Source: Bacillus sp. V3B
GTDB lineage: Bacteria; Bacillota; Bacilli; Bacillales; Cytobacillaceae
Assembly: GCF_024494465.1 (NCBI RefSeq)
Contig: NZ_JAETXM010000024.1
Location: 1-53,695 of the forward strand
Length of the DNA stretch: 53,695 bases
Direction of reading: 5' to 3'
How positions within the stretch are numbered: position 1 is the stretch's first letter; each line of letters opens with the position of its first letter. Below, piece after piece: positions 35,068 to 44,738 of this stretch. The position numbers were made by a program, and so were the translations under genes. The notes below the pieces were generated by a model, which was not told the origin of the DNA, made no database searches, and worked only from the letters and a program-made list of their open reading frames with translations.

Positions 35068-37827
35068 ATGAAATTTAAGACAAAGCTCTATTCGAGCATA
35101 GGATTAATTTTAGTATTAATTTCATTTAGTGTAGTTGTGTTAATGAATATGCTGGAAAAATCTATGGTAAATATGCATGTAGTTGTGAATGAACTATATG
35201 TACGAATTGAAAACGCTTCAGATATAAGATACGAGACGGCTAATATAGATAGGATTTTTAGGGGGATTATTGATAATCCATCAAATGAAGGTGATCAAAC
35301 ATCCATTAACGCTTGGGAAGAATCAAATTTAAAGATTAGACAAAGAATTGAATCACTTAAAGAAATGGATACTCAAGAAAAGTCCATCGAGTTAATGGAA
35401 CAATATACAGCTCTACATGATGGTTACCAAAGTACCGTACAGCAAGTGATTATAATGCAAAAAATAGATGGTGAGGTTGATATTCAACTGGAACTTTTGA
35501 ATGATTTAAAAATTACCCAGGAAAGAATGCTGCAAATTTCTAGTCTTCTGATTGGATTGCAAGAACAAGAGTTGAAAAATGAACTTGTAAGATCTAGAGA
35601 AACCTATAATTGGGCTATCACAACGATATACTTTTATCTAGGAATCACATTGACCTTAGGAATAGGACTCATCATTTGGGTCATTAGGAGTATGACAAAG
35701 AACCTCCATAAAGTAACAACAGTCATGGAAGGTGTTAGCAATCATAATGTGAACCAATTGCCTAGGGTTGCGATCTCCTCAAAAGATGAAATTGGTTCAA
35801 TTGCCAATGCTTTTAACAAAATGGTTACGGAGCTAGAGGCACACAACAAGCTTGAAAAAAAATTATTAGAAGAAGCAGAGGAACAGGGCTGGGTTCAAAC
35901 GAAAATTGCGGAAATCGTAACGATGTATCCTGAAGCTAAGGATATAAGGATGTTAGCAGAGTTAATTATATCTAAGCTTGTCCCCACGGTTGGTGCAAGT
36001 TTTGGGGTGTTTTATTTTAAGAGTGATGAAGGAGAGAAGCCTTCCCTTAAAAGGATGGCTAGCTACGCTTATTCCAATAGCCTTAAGGTATATGAATCCT
36101 TCCAAATAGGAGAAGGACTTGTAGGACAGTGTGCACTTGAAAAGAAGACCTTATTACTCAATCAAATACCAAATGATTATCTAAAAATACGTTCAGGTAT
36201 AGGAGAAGGTTCACCGAAAAATATTATCATCTTACCTGTGCTAATTGAAGATGATGTACTAGCTGTTATCGAAATTGCCTCCTATGAATCCTTTACTTCT
36301 AGCCATATAAAGCTTCTTGAGGAAGTCATGGGTACTATTGGTATAACAATCAATAGTATCTCAAATCATATGAAGGCAGAAAAGTTATTGAAAGAATCAC
36401 AGACCTTAACAGAAGAACTGCAAGTTCAATCGGAAGAACTTCAATTACAACAAGAGGAGTTAAGAACAACAAATGAAAAACTTGAAGAACAGTATATCGC
36501 CTCTGAACAAAAGAAAGAAGAGTTAGAGAAAGTGAAAGAGGATCTTGAAGAAAAAGCGCAACAATTAGAGATCAGCTCACAATATAAATCTGAGTTTCTC
36601 GCTAATATGTCTCATGAGCTTAGAACACCACTGAATAGTTTACTCATTTTAGCGCAGATCCTTTCCGAAAACGGTGATGGTAACCTTACAGAGAAACAAG
36701 AGGAGTATATTCGTACAATTTATACTTCCGGGAATGATTTACTTCTATTAATAAATGATATTTTAGATTTAGCAAAAGTAGAATCAGGGAAATTAGACGT
36801 GGTACGCAGAGCAGTAGATTTAGAAGAAATTCAACATAGTATGATCAGGCAATTTTCACCGATTGCTCATCAGAAAGACATTCAGTTTAACATTCAACTA
36901 GATCCAGATGTCGCACAGAATTTTTATACGGATGAACACCGTTTAAAGCAAGTTTTAAATAATTTGCTTTCAAATGCTTTTAAATTTACAGAAAAAGGTA
37001 GTATATCACTCGTTATTCATAAGATCATGAAAGAAAGTATGAATAAACAAATGGAACCGAGCGAAAGCATAGAAGATCTTTTAGCTTTCTCCGTCATTGA
37101 TACAGGTATTGGAATTCCTAGAGAAAAACAGGGCTCCATTTTTGATGCCTTTAAGCAGGTTGATGGTACGACAAGCCGAAAGTATGGCGGGACAGGGTTA
37201 GGATTATCAATAAGCCGTGAAATCGCTCATTTATTAGGTGGATTTATTGAATTAAAGAGTAGAGTAGGAGAAGGAAGTAGCTTTACTCTTTATTTACCCA
37301 TTGAACAACCAGTGAAAAGGATCGAAAGGAAACCTTATCTAGAGGTAGCTGCAGCAGCTCCTTCGTATGAGCCTGATCTACTGAACAAAAGTGATGAAGT
37401 AGTTGAAGAAGCTAGTCTTTTAAAAGAACAAGGGAAATCTTCGTTGAAAAATAAAAAGGTACTTATAGTCGATGATGATATACGAAATGTCTATGCTTTA
37501 ACGATTGCGCTTGAAAAGGCTGAAATGGAGATTATTGTAGCGGAAAATGGTCGTGAAGGGATTGAAATGTTACAAGGTAATCCAGACACAGATCTGATAT
37601 TAATGGATATTATGATGCCTGAGATGGATGGTTTTGAAGCTATACGTAGAATTAGGCAACTACCAAAGTATCAAACATTACCAATCATTGCTCTTACGGC
37701 GAAGGCGATGAAAAAAAGTCGAGAAGAATGTTTAGATGCAGGGGCAACAGATTTTATTAGTAAGCCCATTAACGTTGATCAATTACTCTCACTCATGCAT
37801 GTATGGTTATATAGAAAGGCAGGGTAA
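35068..37827 (+). CDS. Hybrid sensor histidine kinase/response regulator
   Basis: A 919-residue membrane sensor. The start at MKFKTKLYSS has AGGAGG upstream. The order is: membrane helix (about 8-28); an extracellular helical region of about 150 residues like a CHASE3 domain; a second helix (about 181-205); HAMP (about 206-260); GAF (about 290-430); a long coiled coil (about 435-505); HisKA with His516 in NMSHELRTPLNS; an HATPase domain (DTGIGIPREKQG, GGTGLGLSISREI); and a receiver domain from about 797 with Asp847 in LMDIMMPEMDG. It should autophosphorylate and pass phosphate to its own receiver. It is the first gene of an operon with CheR, a second kinase and a binding protein. Confidence 0.93.
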   Translation: MKFKTKLYSSIGLILVLISFSVVVLMNMLEKSMVNMHVVVNELYVRIENASDIRYETANIDRIFRGIIDNPSNEGDQTSINAWEESNLKIRQRIESLKEMDTQEKSIELMEQYTALHDGYQSTVQQVIIMQKIDGEVDIQLELLNDLKITQERMLQISSLLIGLQEQELKNELVRSRETYNWAITTIYFYLGITLTLGIGLIIWVIRSMTKNLHKVTTVMEGVSNHNVNQLPRVAISSKDEIGSIANAFNKMVTELEAHNKLEKKLLEEAEEQGWVQTKIAEIVTMYPEAKDIRMLAELIISKLVPTVGASFGVFYFKSDEGEKPSLKRMASYAYSNSLKVYESFQIGEGLVGQCALEKKTLLLNQIPNDYLKIRSGIGEGSPKNIIILPVLIEDDVLAVIEIASYESFTSSHIKLLEEVMGTIGITINSISNHMKAEKLLKESQTLTEELQVQSEELQLQQEELRTTNEKLEEQYIASEQKKEELEKVKEDLEEKAQQLEISSQYKSEFLANMSHELRTPLNSLLILAQILSENGDGNLTEKQEEYIRTIYTSGNDLLLLINDILDLAKVESGKLDVVRRAVDLEEIQHSMIRQFSPIAHQKDIQFNIQLDPDVAQNFYTDEHRLKQVLNNLLSNAFKFTEKGSISLVIHKIMKESMNKQMEPSESIEDLLAFSVIDTGIGIPREKQGSIFDAFKQVDGTTSRKYGGTGLGLSISREIAHLLGGFIELKSRVGEGSSFTLYLPIEQPVKRIERKPYLEVAAAAPSYEPDLLNKSDEVVEEASLLKEQGKSSLKNKKVLIVDDDIRNVYALTIALEKAEMEIIVAENGREGIEMLQGNPDTDLILMDIMMPEMDGFEAIRRIRQLPKYQTLPIIALTAKAMKKSREECLDAGATDFISKPINVDQLLSLMHVWLYRKAG

Positions 37828-37837
37828 GTGATGACGA

Positions 37838-38686
37838 ATGAATAAGGATATAAAAGATCCAATACAAAATGAAGAGATTGAAAAAATAGAAATAGAGTTA
37901 CTCCTAGAAGCTATTCACCGCTACTATGGGTATGATTTTAGAAATTATGCACAATCATTTATTCAGAGGAGAATACTTCAGCGTGTTCAAAAGGAGAATC
38001 TAGCAAGTATTTCTGCCCTACAGGAAAAGGTTCTTCGTGATCCTGAAATGATAAAGAAATTGCTTTCTGACTTTTCTATTAATGTCACAGCAATGTTTCG
38101 CGATCCTGAATTTTTTAAGTCGTTTCGAAAAAATATCATCCCAATTCTAAAAGATTATCCGACTATTCGAATTTGGCATGTTGGCTGTTCGACTGGTGAG
38201 GAAGTGTATTCTATGGCTATTCTTTTACACGAAGAGGGAATTTACGAAAAAGCTAGGATCTATGCAACCGATATGAATGCAAATATGGTAGAGAAGGCGA
38301 AGGAAGGGAATGTTCCTTTAGCGAACATGCAGCAATACACAAAAAATTATATTGAAGCTGGAGGAATAAAAGATTTCTCAGAATATTATAAGGTTGTCGG
38401 AGAACAGGTTGTTTTCAGTCCTATTTTGAAGAAAAATATGCTGTTTGCAGAGCATAATTTAGTAACAGATTCTTCCTTTAATGAGTTTGATGTAATTATT
38501 TGTCGGAATGTCCTCATCTATTTTAATAAGAGTTTACAAAATGAGGTACACCAGCTGTTTTATGAAAGTCTAAGCTTATCTGGTTTTCTAGGACTAGGGA
38601 AAAGAGAGGGGATTAAATTTACTCGTTATGAAAATTACTATGAAGAAATCGACTCAACAGAAAGATTATACCGCAAATGTAAATAG
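37838..38686 (+). CDS. cheR: CheR-type protein-glutamate methyltransferase
   Basis: A 282-residue SAM-dependent methyltransferase of the CheR family, which methylates glutamates of chemoreceptors. The N-terminal helical domain is at about residues 10-90, then the SAM motif IRIWHVGCSTGEEVYSMA (about 109-126), the acidic motif ARIYATDMNANM and DVIICRNVLIYF. It starts 11 bases after the hybrid kinase stop and overlaps the next kinase gene by 59 bases. No methyl-accepting receptor or cheB lies nearby, so the methyl target is unclear; the coiled coil of the neighbouring kinase is one possibility. The symbol is by family, and this is unlikely to be the main chemotaxis CheR. Confidence 0.9.
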   Translation: MNKDIKDPIQNEEIEKIEIELLLEAIHRYYGYDFRNYAQSFIQRRILQRVQKENLASISALQEKVLRDPEMIKKLLSDFSINVTAMFRDPEFFKSFRKNIIPILKDYPTIRIWHVGCSTGEEVYSMAILLHEEGIYEKARIYATDMNANMVEKAKEGNVPLANMQQYTKNYIEAGGIKDFSEYYKVVGEQVVFSPILKKNMLFAEHNLVTDSSFNEFDVIICRNVLIYFNKSLQNEVHQLFYESLSLSGFLGLGKREGIKFTRYENYYEEIDSTERLYRKCK

Positions 38687-40673
38687 TGTCATTTCCAAAA
38701 AGGTAAATATATTAATGGTGGACGATCACCCTGAAAATTTGCTAGCGCTGGAAGCTGTACTTTCATCACCAAATTATCGTTTAGTGAGTGCCAACTCAGG
38801 GAAAGAAGCGCTGAAATGTCTACTTCAACAAGAATTTGCTGTTATTTTACTAGATGTACAGATGCCAGGATTAAATGGCTTTGAAACAGCTAAACTGATA
38901 CGGGCGAGAGAAAAGACAAAGCATACGCCTATTATTTTCATTACGGCCATTAGCCAAGATAGCGAGAATGTTCAACGCGGTTATTCTGTTGGAGCAATTG
39001 ATTATATTTTTAAACCATTTCATCCTGAAACATTAAAACAAAAAATAGAAAAGTTCGTTGAAATACACCAGAATTATGAAGAGGAAATTAGTAAGAGTGA
39101 GTGGAAACGTACAGTAGAACTAAAGGAAGTGAATCAAAAGTTAGATCGAACCGCCTTAGACTTGCGTCGAACGGCGGCATTAAATAGAGTCATAGGTGAG
39201 ACATTAATCGATACAATTATTACTTTGGACGGACAAGGTAGTATATTATCAGTAAATCCTGCTGTAAAAAGTATGTTCGGATATCAGCCTGAAGAACTTA
39301 TAGGACAGGATGTCTCCAAGCTCTTTCTAAAAGTCATGGAAGAAAAGAGTGAGTGCTCTCCGTATATTTTCTTATCTTTAATGAAACAAGGAAAAGGAAA
39401 AGTGATTGAGTCGGTTGCATTGCGTAAGGATGAAAGTTATTTTCCTGCAGATCTACAAATGGGAGAGACGCAAATAGAGGGCAGTCAAATATTTGTTTGT
39501 ACGATTCGTGATGTAACAGAAAGAAAACAAATAGAGAAAGTGAAAAAGCAAGAGTTTAATAATTTAGAAGATATGGTGGAAGAGCGTACATTAGATCTGC
39601 TATTAGCGAATGAAAAGTTAAATCAAGAAATTGTAGAGAGGAAAAAGATTACGGATGACCTTTTTGTTTCACAGGAACGATTCCGAAAAATATTTGAGTC
39701 CAGTCCGAACTTAATGGCCATAGTATCATTAAAAGATGGAACCTATGTGGATATCAATACAAGCTGGATCGACTTTACTGGTTACAGTTATGGTGAGTTG
39801 AAAAATCAAAAAATGAATGTACAAGATTTTATTGAAGAGGATGGAGGCTATTCTATCCATCTAGAGCAATCCATTCATAATATAAAAATTCACTATAAGA
39901 CAAAAGAAGGAGAAATACGTTCTGGTTTATTATCATCAGAAATGATCGATATTAAACCAGAACCTTGTATTCTATTTGTATTAACAGATATTACAGAAAG
40001 GGTTCTTTTTGAGAAAGAACTATCTCGCTTAGATCGATTAAATTTAATTGGAGAGATGGCTGCGGGGATTGCTCATGAAATTCGAAATCCAATGACAACG
40101 GTTTATGGTTTTTTGCAAATAGCAAAGGGAAATCAAGTGTCAGATGAAATCATTGAGCTCATGTTGGATGAATTAAACAGAGCTAACTCGATTATTACTG
40201 AATTTCTCAATTTAGCTAAAAATAAAGTGAGTGATAAAAAACCACAAAATTTAAATGTAATTATTGAAGCGATATTTCCATTGATTCAAGCAGAAGCTAT
40301 GCGAGCTAGTAAGCAGGTACACCTCCAGTTAAATCAATGTTTAGATATATTAATAGATGAAAAGGAAATTCGTCAAGTGATCTTAAATATAGCTTTGAAT
40401 GGACTTGATGCGATGAGTCCTGGAGGGGAACTTACGATTAGGACGTATGAGGAAGAACAAGCCGTTATTTTGGAAATAATCGATCAAGGAAGAGGCATAG
40501 ATCCAGAGATTTTAGAGAAAGTTGGCACACCATTCTTTACGACGAAGGAGCAAGGCACAGGGTTAGGTTTAGCCATTTGCTATAGTATTGCGAAACGCCA
40601 TCATGCCGATATTGACATCGATACAGGAACAAAGGGGACAACCTTTTCAATCCGATTTAAAACGAATAGATAG
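38628..40673 (+). CDS. REC-PAS-PAS histidine kinase
   Basis: A 681-residue cytosolic kinase. An N-terminal receiver domain (about 25-145) has phosphoacceptor Asp76 in LLDVQMPGLNG. Two PAS domains follow (about 195-300 and 350-460), each ending in a typical TERK or TERV motif, with coiled-coil linkers between. HisKA has His483 in GIAHEIRNPMTT, and the ATPase domain ends GTGLGLAICYSIAKRH. There are no membrane helices. The start overlaps cheR by 59 bases; the ATGs at 38628 and 38640 cannot be separated by ribosome site. It probably receives phosphate from the upstream hybrid kinase, and its own output is unknown because the operon has no DNA-binding regulator. Confidence 0.9.
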   Translation: MKITMKKSTQQKDYTANVNSVISKKVNILMVDDHPENLLALEAVLSSPNYRLVSANSGKEALKCLLQQEFAVILLDVQMPGLNGFETAKLIRAREKTKHTPIIFITAISQDSENVQRGYSVGAIDYIFKPFHPETLKQKIEKFVEIHQNYEEEISKSEWKRTVELKEVNQKLDRTALDLRRTAALNRVIGETLIDTIITLDGQGSILSVNPAVKSMFGYQPEELIGQDVSKLFLKVMEEKSECSPYIFLSLMKQGKGKVIESVALRKDESYFPADLQMGETQIEGSQIFVCTIRDVTERKQIEKVKKQEFNNLEDMVEERTLDLLLANEKLNQEIVERKKITDDLFVSQERFRKIFESSPNLMAIVSLKDGTYVDINTSWIDFTGYSYGELKNQKMNVQDFIEEDGGYSIHLEQSIHNIKIHYKTKEGEIRSGLLSSEMIDIKPEPCILFVLTDITERVLFEKELSRLDRLNLIGEMAAGIAHEIRNPMTTVYGFLQIAKGNQVSDEIIELMLDELNRANSIITEFLNLAKNKVSDKKPQNLNVIIEAIFPLIQAEAMRASKQVHLQLNQCLDILIDEKEIRQVILNIALNGLDAMSPGGELTIRTYEEEQAVILEIIDQGRGIDPEILEKVGTPFFTTKEQGTGLGLAICYSIAKRHHADIDIDTGTKGTTFSIRFKTNR

Positions 40674-40730
40674 ATATAACGGTAGATGCTAGTCATGGAA
40701 ATGTTCCTTATTAGAAGAAAGGAGGATTAA

Positions 40731-41681
40731 ATGTTAAAAAAACGTAAATGGCTTCTTCTTATAACGTTTATGATTTCTGTGATCTTAATCGTCACTGTAT
40801 TCAAACAGTTTGAAGAAGAAAAGCCAAAAGTAGTTATAGTTTTAAAAAATTTCGACTTCCACTATTGGGATTTTGTTAAAGCTGGAGCAGAAAAAGGGTT
40901 TAAAGATTTTGGGGTAGATGGTAGAGTGATTGCACCTAAAGGAGGAACACGTGAGGAACAGAAGAATATGGTGAAAGATATCCTTAAAGAAAAGCCAGAT
41001 GTATTAATTATTTCACCGATTTATGCACCTACTCTCATTCCTGAATTGGAAACGTTTGTAGAAAATGACATTCCTGTGTTACTGATACATTCAGATGACT
41101 CTTGGGAGAATAAGACTGCCTATATTGGTACGAATAATTTAGAGTTAGGTAGAAGAGCGGGAATATTAATGGCTTCACAGTTGCAACCAGGAGATAAGGT
41201 AGCTCTTCTTGGTGGAGAACAAGTTGCCGTTGAAGGTGAACGGACAAAAGGCATTAAAGCTAGTTTAGAAGCTGTAGGGATTAAAATAACGGTACAAAAA
41301 GAAGGATTACCACCTAATCATCCTGAAGTAGTTGAAAACCGAATGGAAGTAATTTTACAAAATAATCCAGATCTTAAAGGTGTCATTACGACGAGTGAGT
41401 ATCTTGCTATTCCTGCATTAAAGGTTATCCAGGAACAAGGGCTCGATATTCCTGTCACAGGAGCGGATGGAAGTATCGAAATGCTCAAAGTAATACAAGA
41501 AGGAACATTACCTTCTGCAGTAACACAAAACCCTTATGACATGGGATATTTAAGTGTTGAAACGGCCACGAAAGTGACAAAGGGAGAGAAAGCAAACCCA
41601 ATCATTGATAGTGGTGTGGATATTATCACAAAAGAGAATGCGAAGCAAAGATTAGAATTTTACAATAAACTTTTAAAGTGA
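40731..41681 (+). CDS. Membrane-anchored sugar-type periplasmic-binding protein
   Basis: A 316-residue protein with an N-terminal hydrophobic anchor (about residues 7-24; no lipobox Cys), then a complete RbsB-like binding domain (Peripla_BP type). Typical segments are FHYWDFVKAGAEKGFKDFG, DVLIISPIYAPTLIPELE, YIGTNNLELGRRAGILMA and ITTSEYLAIPALKVIQEQG. No ABC permease or ATPase is encoded nearby, and it follows the kinases by 57 bases with AAGGAGG before its ATG. It is therefore likely a ligand-sensing co-receptor for the hybrid kinase rather than a transport protein. The ligand, perhaps a sugar or AI-2-like molecule, is not known. Confidence 0.85.
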   Translation: MLKKRKWLLLITFMISVILIVTVFKQFEEEKPKVVIVLKNFDFHYWDFVKAGAEKGFKDFGVDGRVIAPKGGTREEQKNMVKDILKEKPDVLIISPIYAPTLIPELETFVENDIPVLLIHSDDSWENKTAYIGTNNLELGRRAGILMASQLQPGDKVALLGGEQVAVEGERTKGIKASLEAVGIKITVQKEGLPPNHPEVVENRMEVILQNNPDLKGVITTSEYLAIPALKVIQEQGLDIPVTGADGSIEMLKVIQEGTLPSAVTQNPYDMGYLSVETATKVTKGEKANPIIDSGVDIITKENAKQRLEFYNKLLK

Positions 41682-41726
41682 ATTTTCTTTTGTTCTTATT
41701 TTTAACGAGCGTACGTTATAAAGTCC

Positions 41727-41760
41727 AAAAAAGGAAGGGAGTATGCCCTTCCTTTTTCTT
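41727..41760 (+). terminator. Bidirectional terminator between sensory operon and benE-like gene
   Basis: AAAAAAGGAAGGG pairs with CCCTTCCTTTTT, between two convergent genes. Confidence 0.8.
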
Positions 41761-41770
41761 GTAAATAAGT

Positions 41771-43030
41771 TTACCTACTTATTTTTATTTTTCGTTCTAT
41801 TGGTTCCATTCTTTCATCTTTCTTTGACTTCCATTCAAAATGGTCCTTTTCAATTAGAAGAGAGACTAGTAAACTTCCGACAATGGCCCATAACGGTGCG
41901 CTAATGTTGAAGAAGTTGACGCCAGACATGCCGATAATAAAAGCAAAAAAAGCACCCATTTGAAATTTACTATTGGAAAAAGCTGTTTTTAGTGCATTTA
42001 AGAGAACACCTAGCATGGCTAATCCGGCGATTGCACTCACAATAGCACTAGGCATGGCGATCACTAAGGGAACAACAAGTGATGCAAATAATCCAAAAAT
42101 AGCAAACCATACTCCATTCACAACGGATGCTGCGTACCTGCTTTCTTTTTTTCCTGTTTCTTTTGCCGAACAGATGGCTGTCATGGGTCCAGCAATATTG
42201 GCAGCATGAGAACCAAAGAATGAAGCGAAAAATCCGACGCTTGCACCGTAACTGGACATAGCACTTACCGGAGGCTTGTATCCTTGAGCCAATAGCACGC
42301 CTGTGGCTTGTGCATTCTCTGTACAAATAATGAGTAATGCAAGCGGAATGGAAATAGACACAATGGCTTCAAGAGTAAATAATGGCATTTCTACTTGAGG
42401 TAGGATAAAAGCACTTTGAATAGTCTCGACCTTAAACTCACTTGTCAAAAAGGCTAGCAAAATAGAAACGACTAACGCCGGTAAAATAGGTGGAAGCTTT
42501 TTCAAAAATCGTGAAGAAAGCAGATACACTAAAATAGCTGAACCTGCAAGTAATGGTGATAGTGAGAGAGAGGTAATCATTTCTGTCGCAAAACGAATCA
42601 TGACCCCAACAATCATTCCCATCACAATCGGAACAGGTATCCAGTTCATCACTTTTTCAATTAAACCTGATAAACCTAAAACAAAGATAAGGAGATTGGC
42701 AACGATGTAAGCTCCTATTGCTTCATTTAGTGAAAAATGAGTTAAAGCCCCAGCCATTAAAACAGATCCAGCAATGGAAGCAGCACCAGAAAGGGGCATA
42801 CGATACTTTAAAGATAAAAATATGCCGAGTAAACCGCAAAAAAAATAAGCAGCGAACAGCCAGCTGATTGTCTGAGAATAAGTCAAGCCACCGCTTGTAG
42901 CTCCTCCAATGACAATCATGGCAGGCCCTGTACATCCAAATATTGCGGCAACCGTCCCTGCGCTAATGGTATTCATATTTAGATCCTTACCTAAGCTTTT
43001 AAATCCCAAACGTACATGATTCTCTTTCAT
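41771..43030 (-). CDS. BenE-family benzoate/proton symporter-like permease
   Basis: A 419-residue membrane protein with about twelve helices, matching the BenE family. It has IFGCTGPAMIVIGGA near the N-terminus, the YRMPLSGAASIAGSVLMAG segment, and FGSHAANIAGPMTAICSAKE after the middle. The start has AGGAG seven to eight bases upstream. BenE proteins carry aromatic acids such as benzoate with protons. No benzoate degradation genes are nearby, so the substrate may differ. It is monocistronic, convergent with the sensory operon. Confidence 0.85.
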   Translation of the reverse strand: MKENHVRLGFKSLGKDLNMNTISAGTVAAIFGCTGPAMIVIGGATSGGLTYSQTISWLFAAYFFCGLLGIFLSLKYRMPLSGAASIAGSVLMAGALTHFSLNEAIGAYIVANLLIFVLGLSGLIEKVMNWIPVPIVMGMIVGVMIRFATEMITSLSLSPLLAGSAILVYLLSSRFLKKLPPILPALVVSILLAFLTSEFKVETIQSAFILPQVEMPLFTLEAIVSISIPLALLIICTENAQATGVLLAQGYKPPVSAMSSYGASVGFFASFFGSHAANIAGPMTAICSAKETGKKESRYAASVVNGVWFAIFGLFASLVVPLVIAMPSAIVSAIAGLAMLGVLLNALKTAFSNSKFQMGAFFAFIIGMSGVNFFNISAPLWAIVGSLLVSLLIEKDHFEWKSKKDERMEPIERKIKISR

Positions 43031-43254
43031 TAAGATCTCCTAACTTTACTTAAAATTATTTTGTCATAGTTCTATAATAAAATATATAAAAATATTATAA
43101 ATCTTTCAACTATTATAATTCTATAGAAATTCAAACGTTAAGAGAAGAAATGAAGAATAGCTGGGATATAGTAAGTGGTGAAATGCAGTGAGTATGTATG
43201 GTAAAAAATTATTGTAGACAAAAAATATAAATGAGTGCTAGAATATTCTTAATA

Positions 43255-43525
43255 TAATAAACCGATGAGCAAGAGTAGTAAGGATTATGACTTGTACATA
43301 GAGAGCCGCTAGCTGGTGAAAATGCGGTTGCAAGGATGATTCTGAATGGACTTGTGAGGGAAGCCTGAAATTTAGAGAGAGTAGGCGCTTACGGGGACCT
43401 GTCCGTTATCAGTGGGCTGTATATCATAGTATACAGAATAAGTGGACGATTTATCGTCAATTTGGGTGGTACCGCAGAAGTTGCAAGCTTTTGTCCCTTT
43501 TTATAGGGATAAGGGCTTTTTTATA
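43255..43525 (+). promoter_or_regulatory. Tryptophan T-box riboswitch
   Basis: A T-box leader with Stem I features (AGAGTAGTAAGG, AGAGAGCC..GGTG), the specifier loop CTGAATGGACTT with TGG (Trp) at 43347-43349, and the T-box GGGTGGTACCGCA at 43464-43476. The antiterminator base opposite the tRNA discriminator is T (TGGT), where C would match the usual G73 of Bacillus tRNA-Trp, so a G-U pair is implied. It ends in a terminator (43486-43523). Uncharged tRNA-Trp should turn on trpBA. Confidence 0.9.
43486..43523 (+). terminator. T-box terminator hairpin
   Basis: AGCTTTTGTCCC pairs (with G-U pairs) with GGGATAAGGGCT, followed by six Ts, just before trpB. Confidence 0.8.
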
Positions 43526-43553
43526 TTAAATCATGAAGAGGAGACTGGTGCAT

Positions 43554-44738
43554 ATGTCTAAAGGAAGATTTGGAATTCACGGAGGGCAATATATTCCTGA
43601 GACGCTAATGAACGCCGTAATTGAGCTTGAAGAAGCTTACAATCACTTTAAGAACGATCCGGAATTTGTAGCGGAATTAAATGATCTATTAAATAATTAT
43701 GCTGGACGTCCATCAAGACTCTATTATGCGGAAAAGATGACGAAAGATTTGGGTGGAGCAAAGGTTTATCTTAAACGTGAGGATCTTAACCATACTGGTT
43801 CCCATAAAATTAACAATGTATTGGGACAGGTACTTCTTGCAAAACGGATGGGGAAAACACGTGTCATTGCAGAGACTGGTGCAGGACAGCATGGTGTGGC
43901 AACAGCAACAGCAGCTGCACTTATGGGGCTGGAATGCGAGATCTTTATGGGGAAAGAAGACACAGATCGGCAGGCACTTAATGTTTACCGAATGGAGTTA
44001 CTAGGTGCGAAGGTGCATGCGGTAACAAGCGGTACTCAAACACTGAAAGATGCCGTGAACGAAACGATGCGTGAATGGACACAACGTGTTGACGATACCC
44101 ATTATGTGCTTGGATCTGTCATGGGTCCGCATCCATTTCCAACGATTGTTCGCGACTTTCAAAGTGTCATTAGCCGGGAAATTAAACAGCAAATGTTGGA
44201 AACAGAAGGAAAGCTTCCTGATGCTGTTCTTGCCTGTGTTGGAGGAGGAAGTAATGCAATCGGGGCATTTTATGACTTTATCGAAGACGCTTCTGTTCGA
44301 CTTATTGGGTGTGAGGCAGCTGGGCTGGGTGCTGATACAGATAAAACGGCTGCCACAATGGCAACGGGAACAGTTGGTATTTTCCATGGGATGAAATCTT
44401 ACTTTTGTCAAGATGAGTATGGGCAAATTGCCCCAGTCTATTCCATTTCAGCGGGACTTGATTATCCAGGTGTAGGGCCTGAGCACGCAAACTTGCGTGA
44501 TCTAGGAAGAGCAGAATATGTACCAGTAACAGATGATGAGGCAGTAGAAGCCTTTGAATATCTCTCACGTACGGAAGGCATTATTCCGGCAATCGAAAGT
44601 GCTCATGCTGTTGCCTATGCAAAAAAGTTTGCTCCTACGATGAGTCAAGATCAAGTCATGGTTATCTGTCTTTCTGGCAGGGGCGATAAAGATGTTGCTG
44701 CAATAGCACGTTACAAGGGGGTGCAAATTTATGAATAA
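43554..44738 (+). CDS. trpB: Tryptophan synthase beta subunit
   Basis: A 394-residue PLP enzyme joining indole and serine into tryptophan. The start [18 protein letters not shown] follows a GAGGAG site; the in-frame ATG at 43533 has none. The PLP lysine is K85 in HTGSHKINN, the phosphate loop is [10 protein letters not shown], and [14 protein letters not shown] holds the catalytic Glu. This is the TrpB1 type that pairs with TrpA, whose gene overlaps its end by eight bases. Only trpB and trpA are present; trpEDCF are not nearby. Confidence 0.97.
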   Translation: MSKGRFGIHGGQYIPETLMNAVIELEEAYNHFKNDPEFVAELNDLLNNYAGRPSRLYYAEKMTKDLGGAKVYLKREDLNHTGSHKINNVLGQVLLAKRMGKTRVIAETGAGQHGVATATAAALMGLECEIFMGKEDTDRQALNVYRMELLGAKVHAVTSGTQTLKDAVNETMREWTQRVDDTHYVLGSVMGPHPFPTIVRDFQSVISREIKQQMLETEGKLPDAVLACVGGGSNAIGAFYDFIEDASVRLIGCEAAGLGADTDKTAATMATGTVGIFHGMKSYFCQDEYGQIAPVYSISAGLDYPGVGPEHANLRDLGRAEYVPVTDDEAVEAFEYLSRTEGIIPAIESAHAVAYAKKFAPTMSQDQVMVICLSGRGDKDVAAIARYKGVQIYE

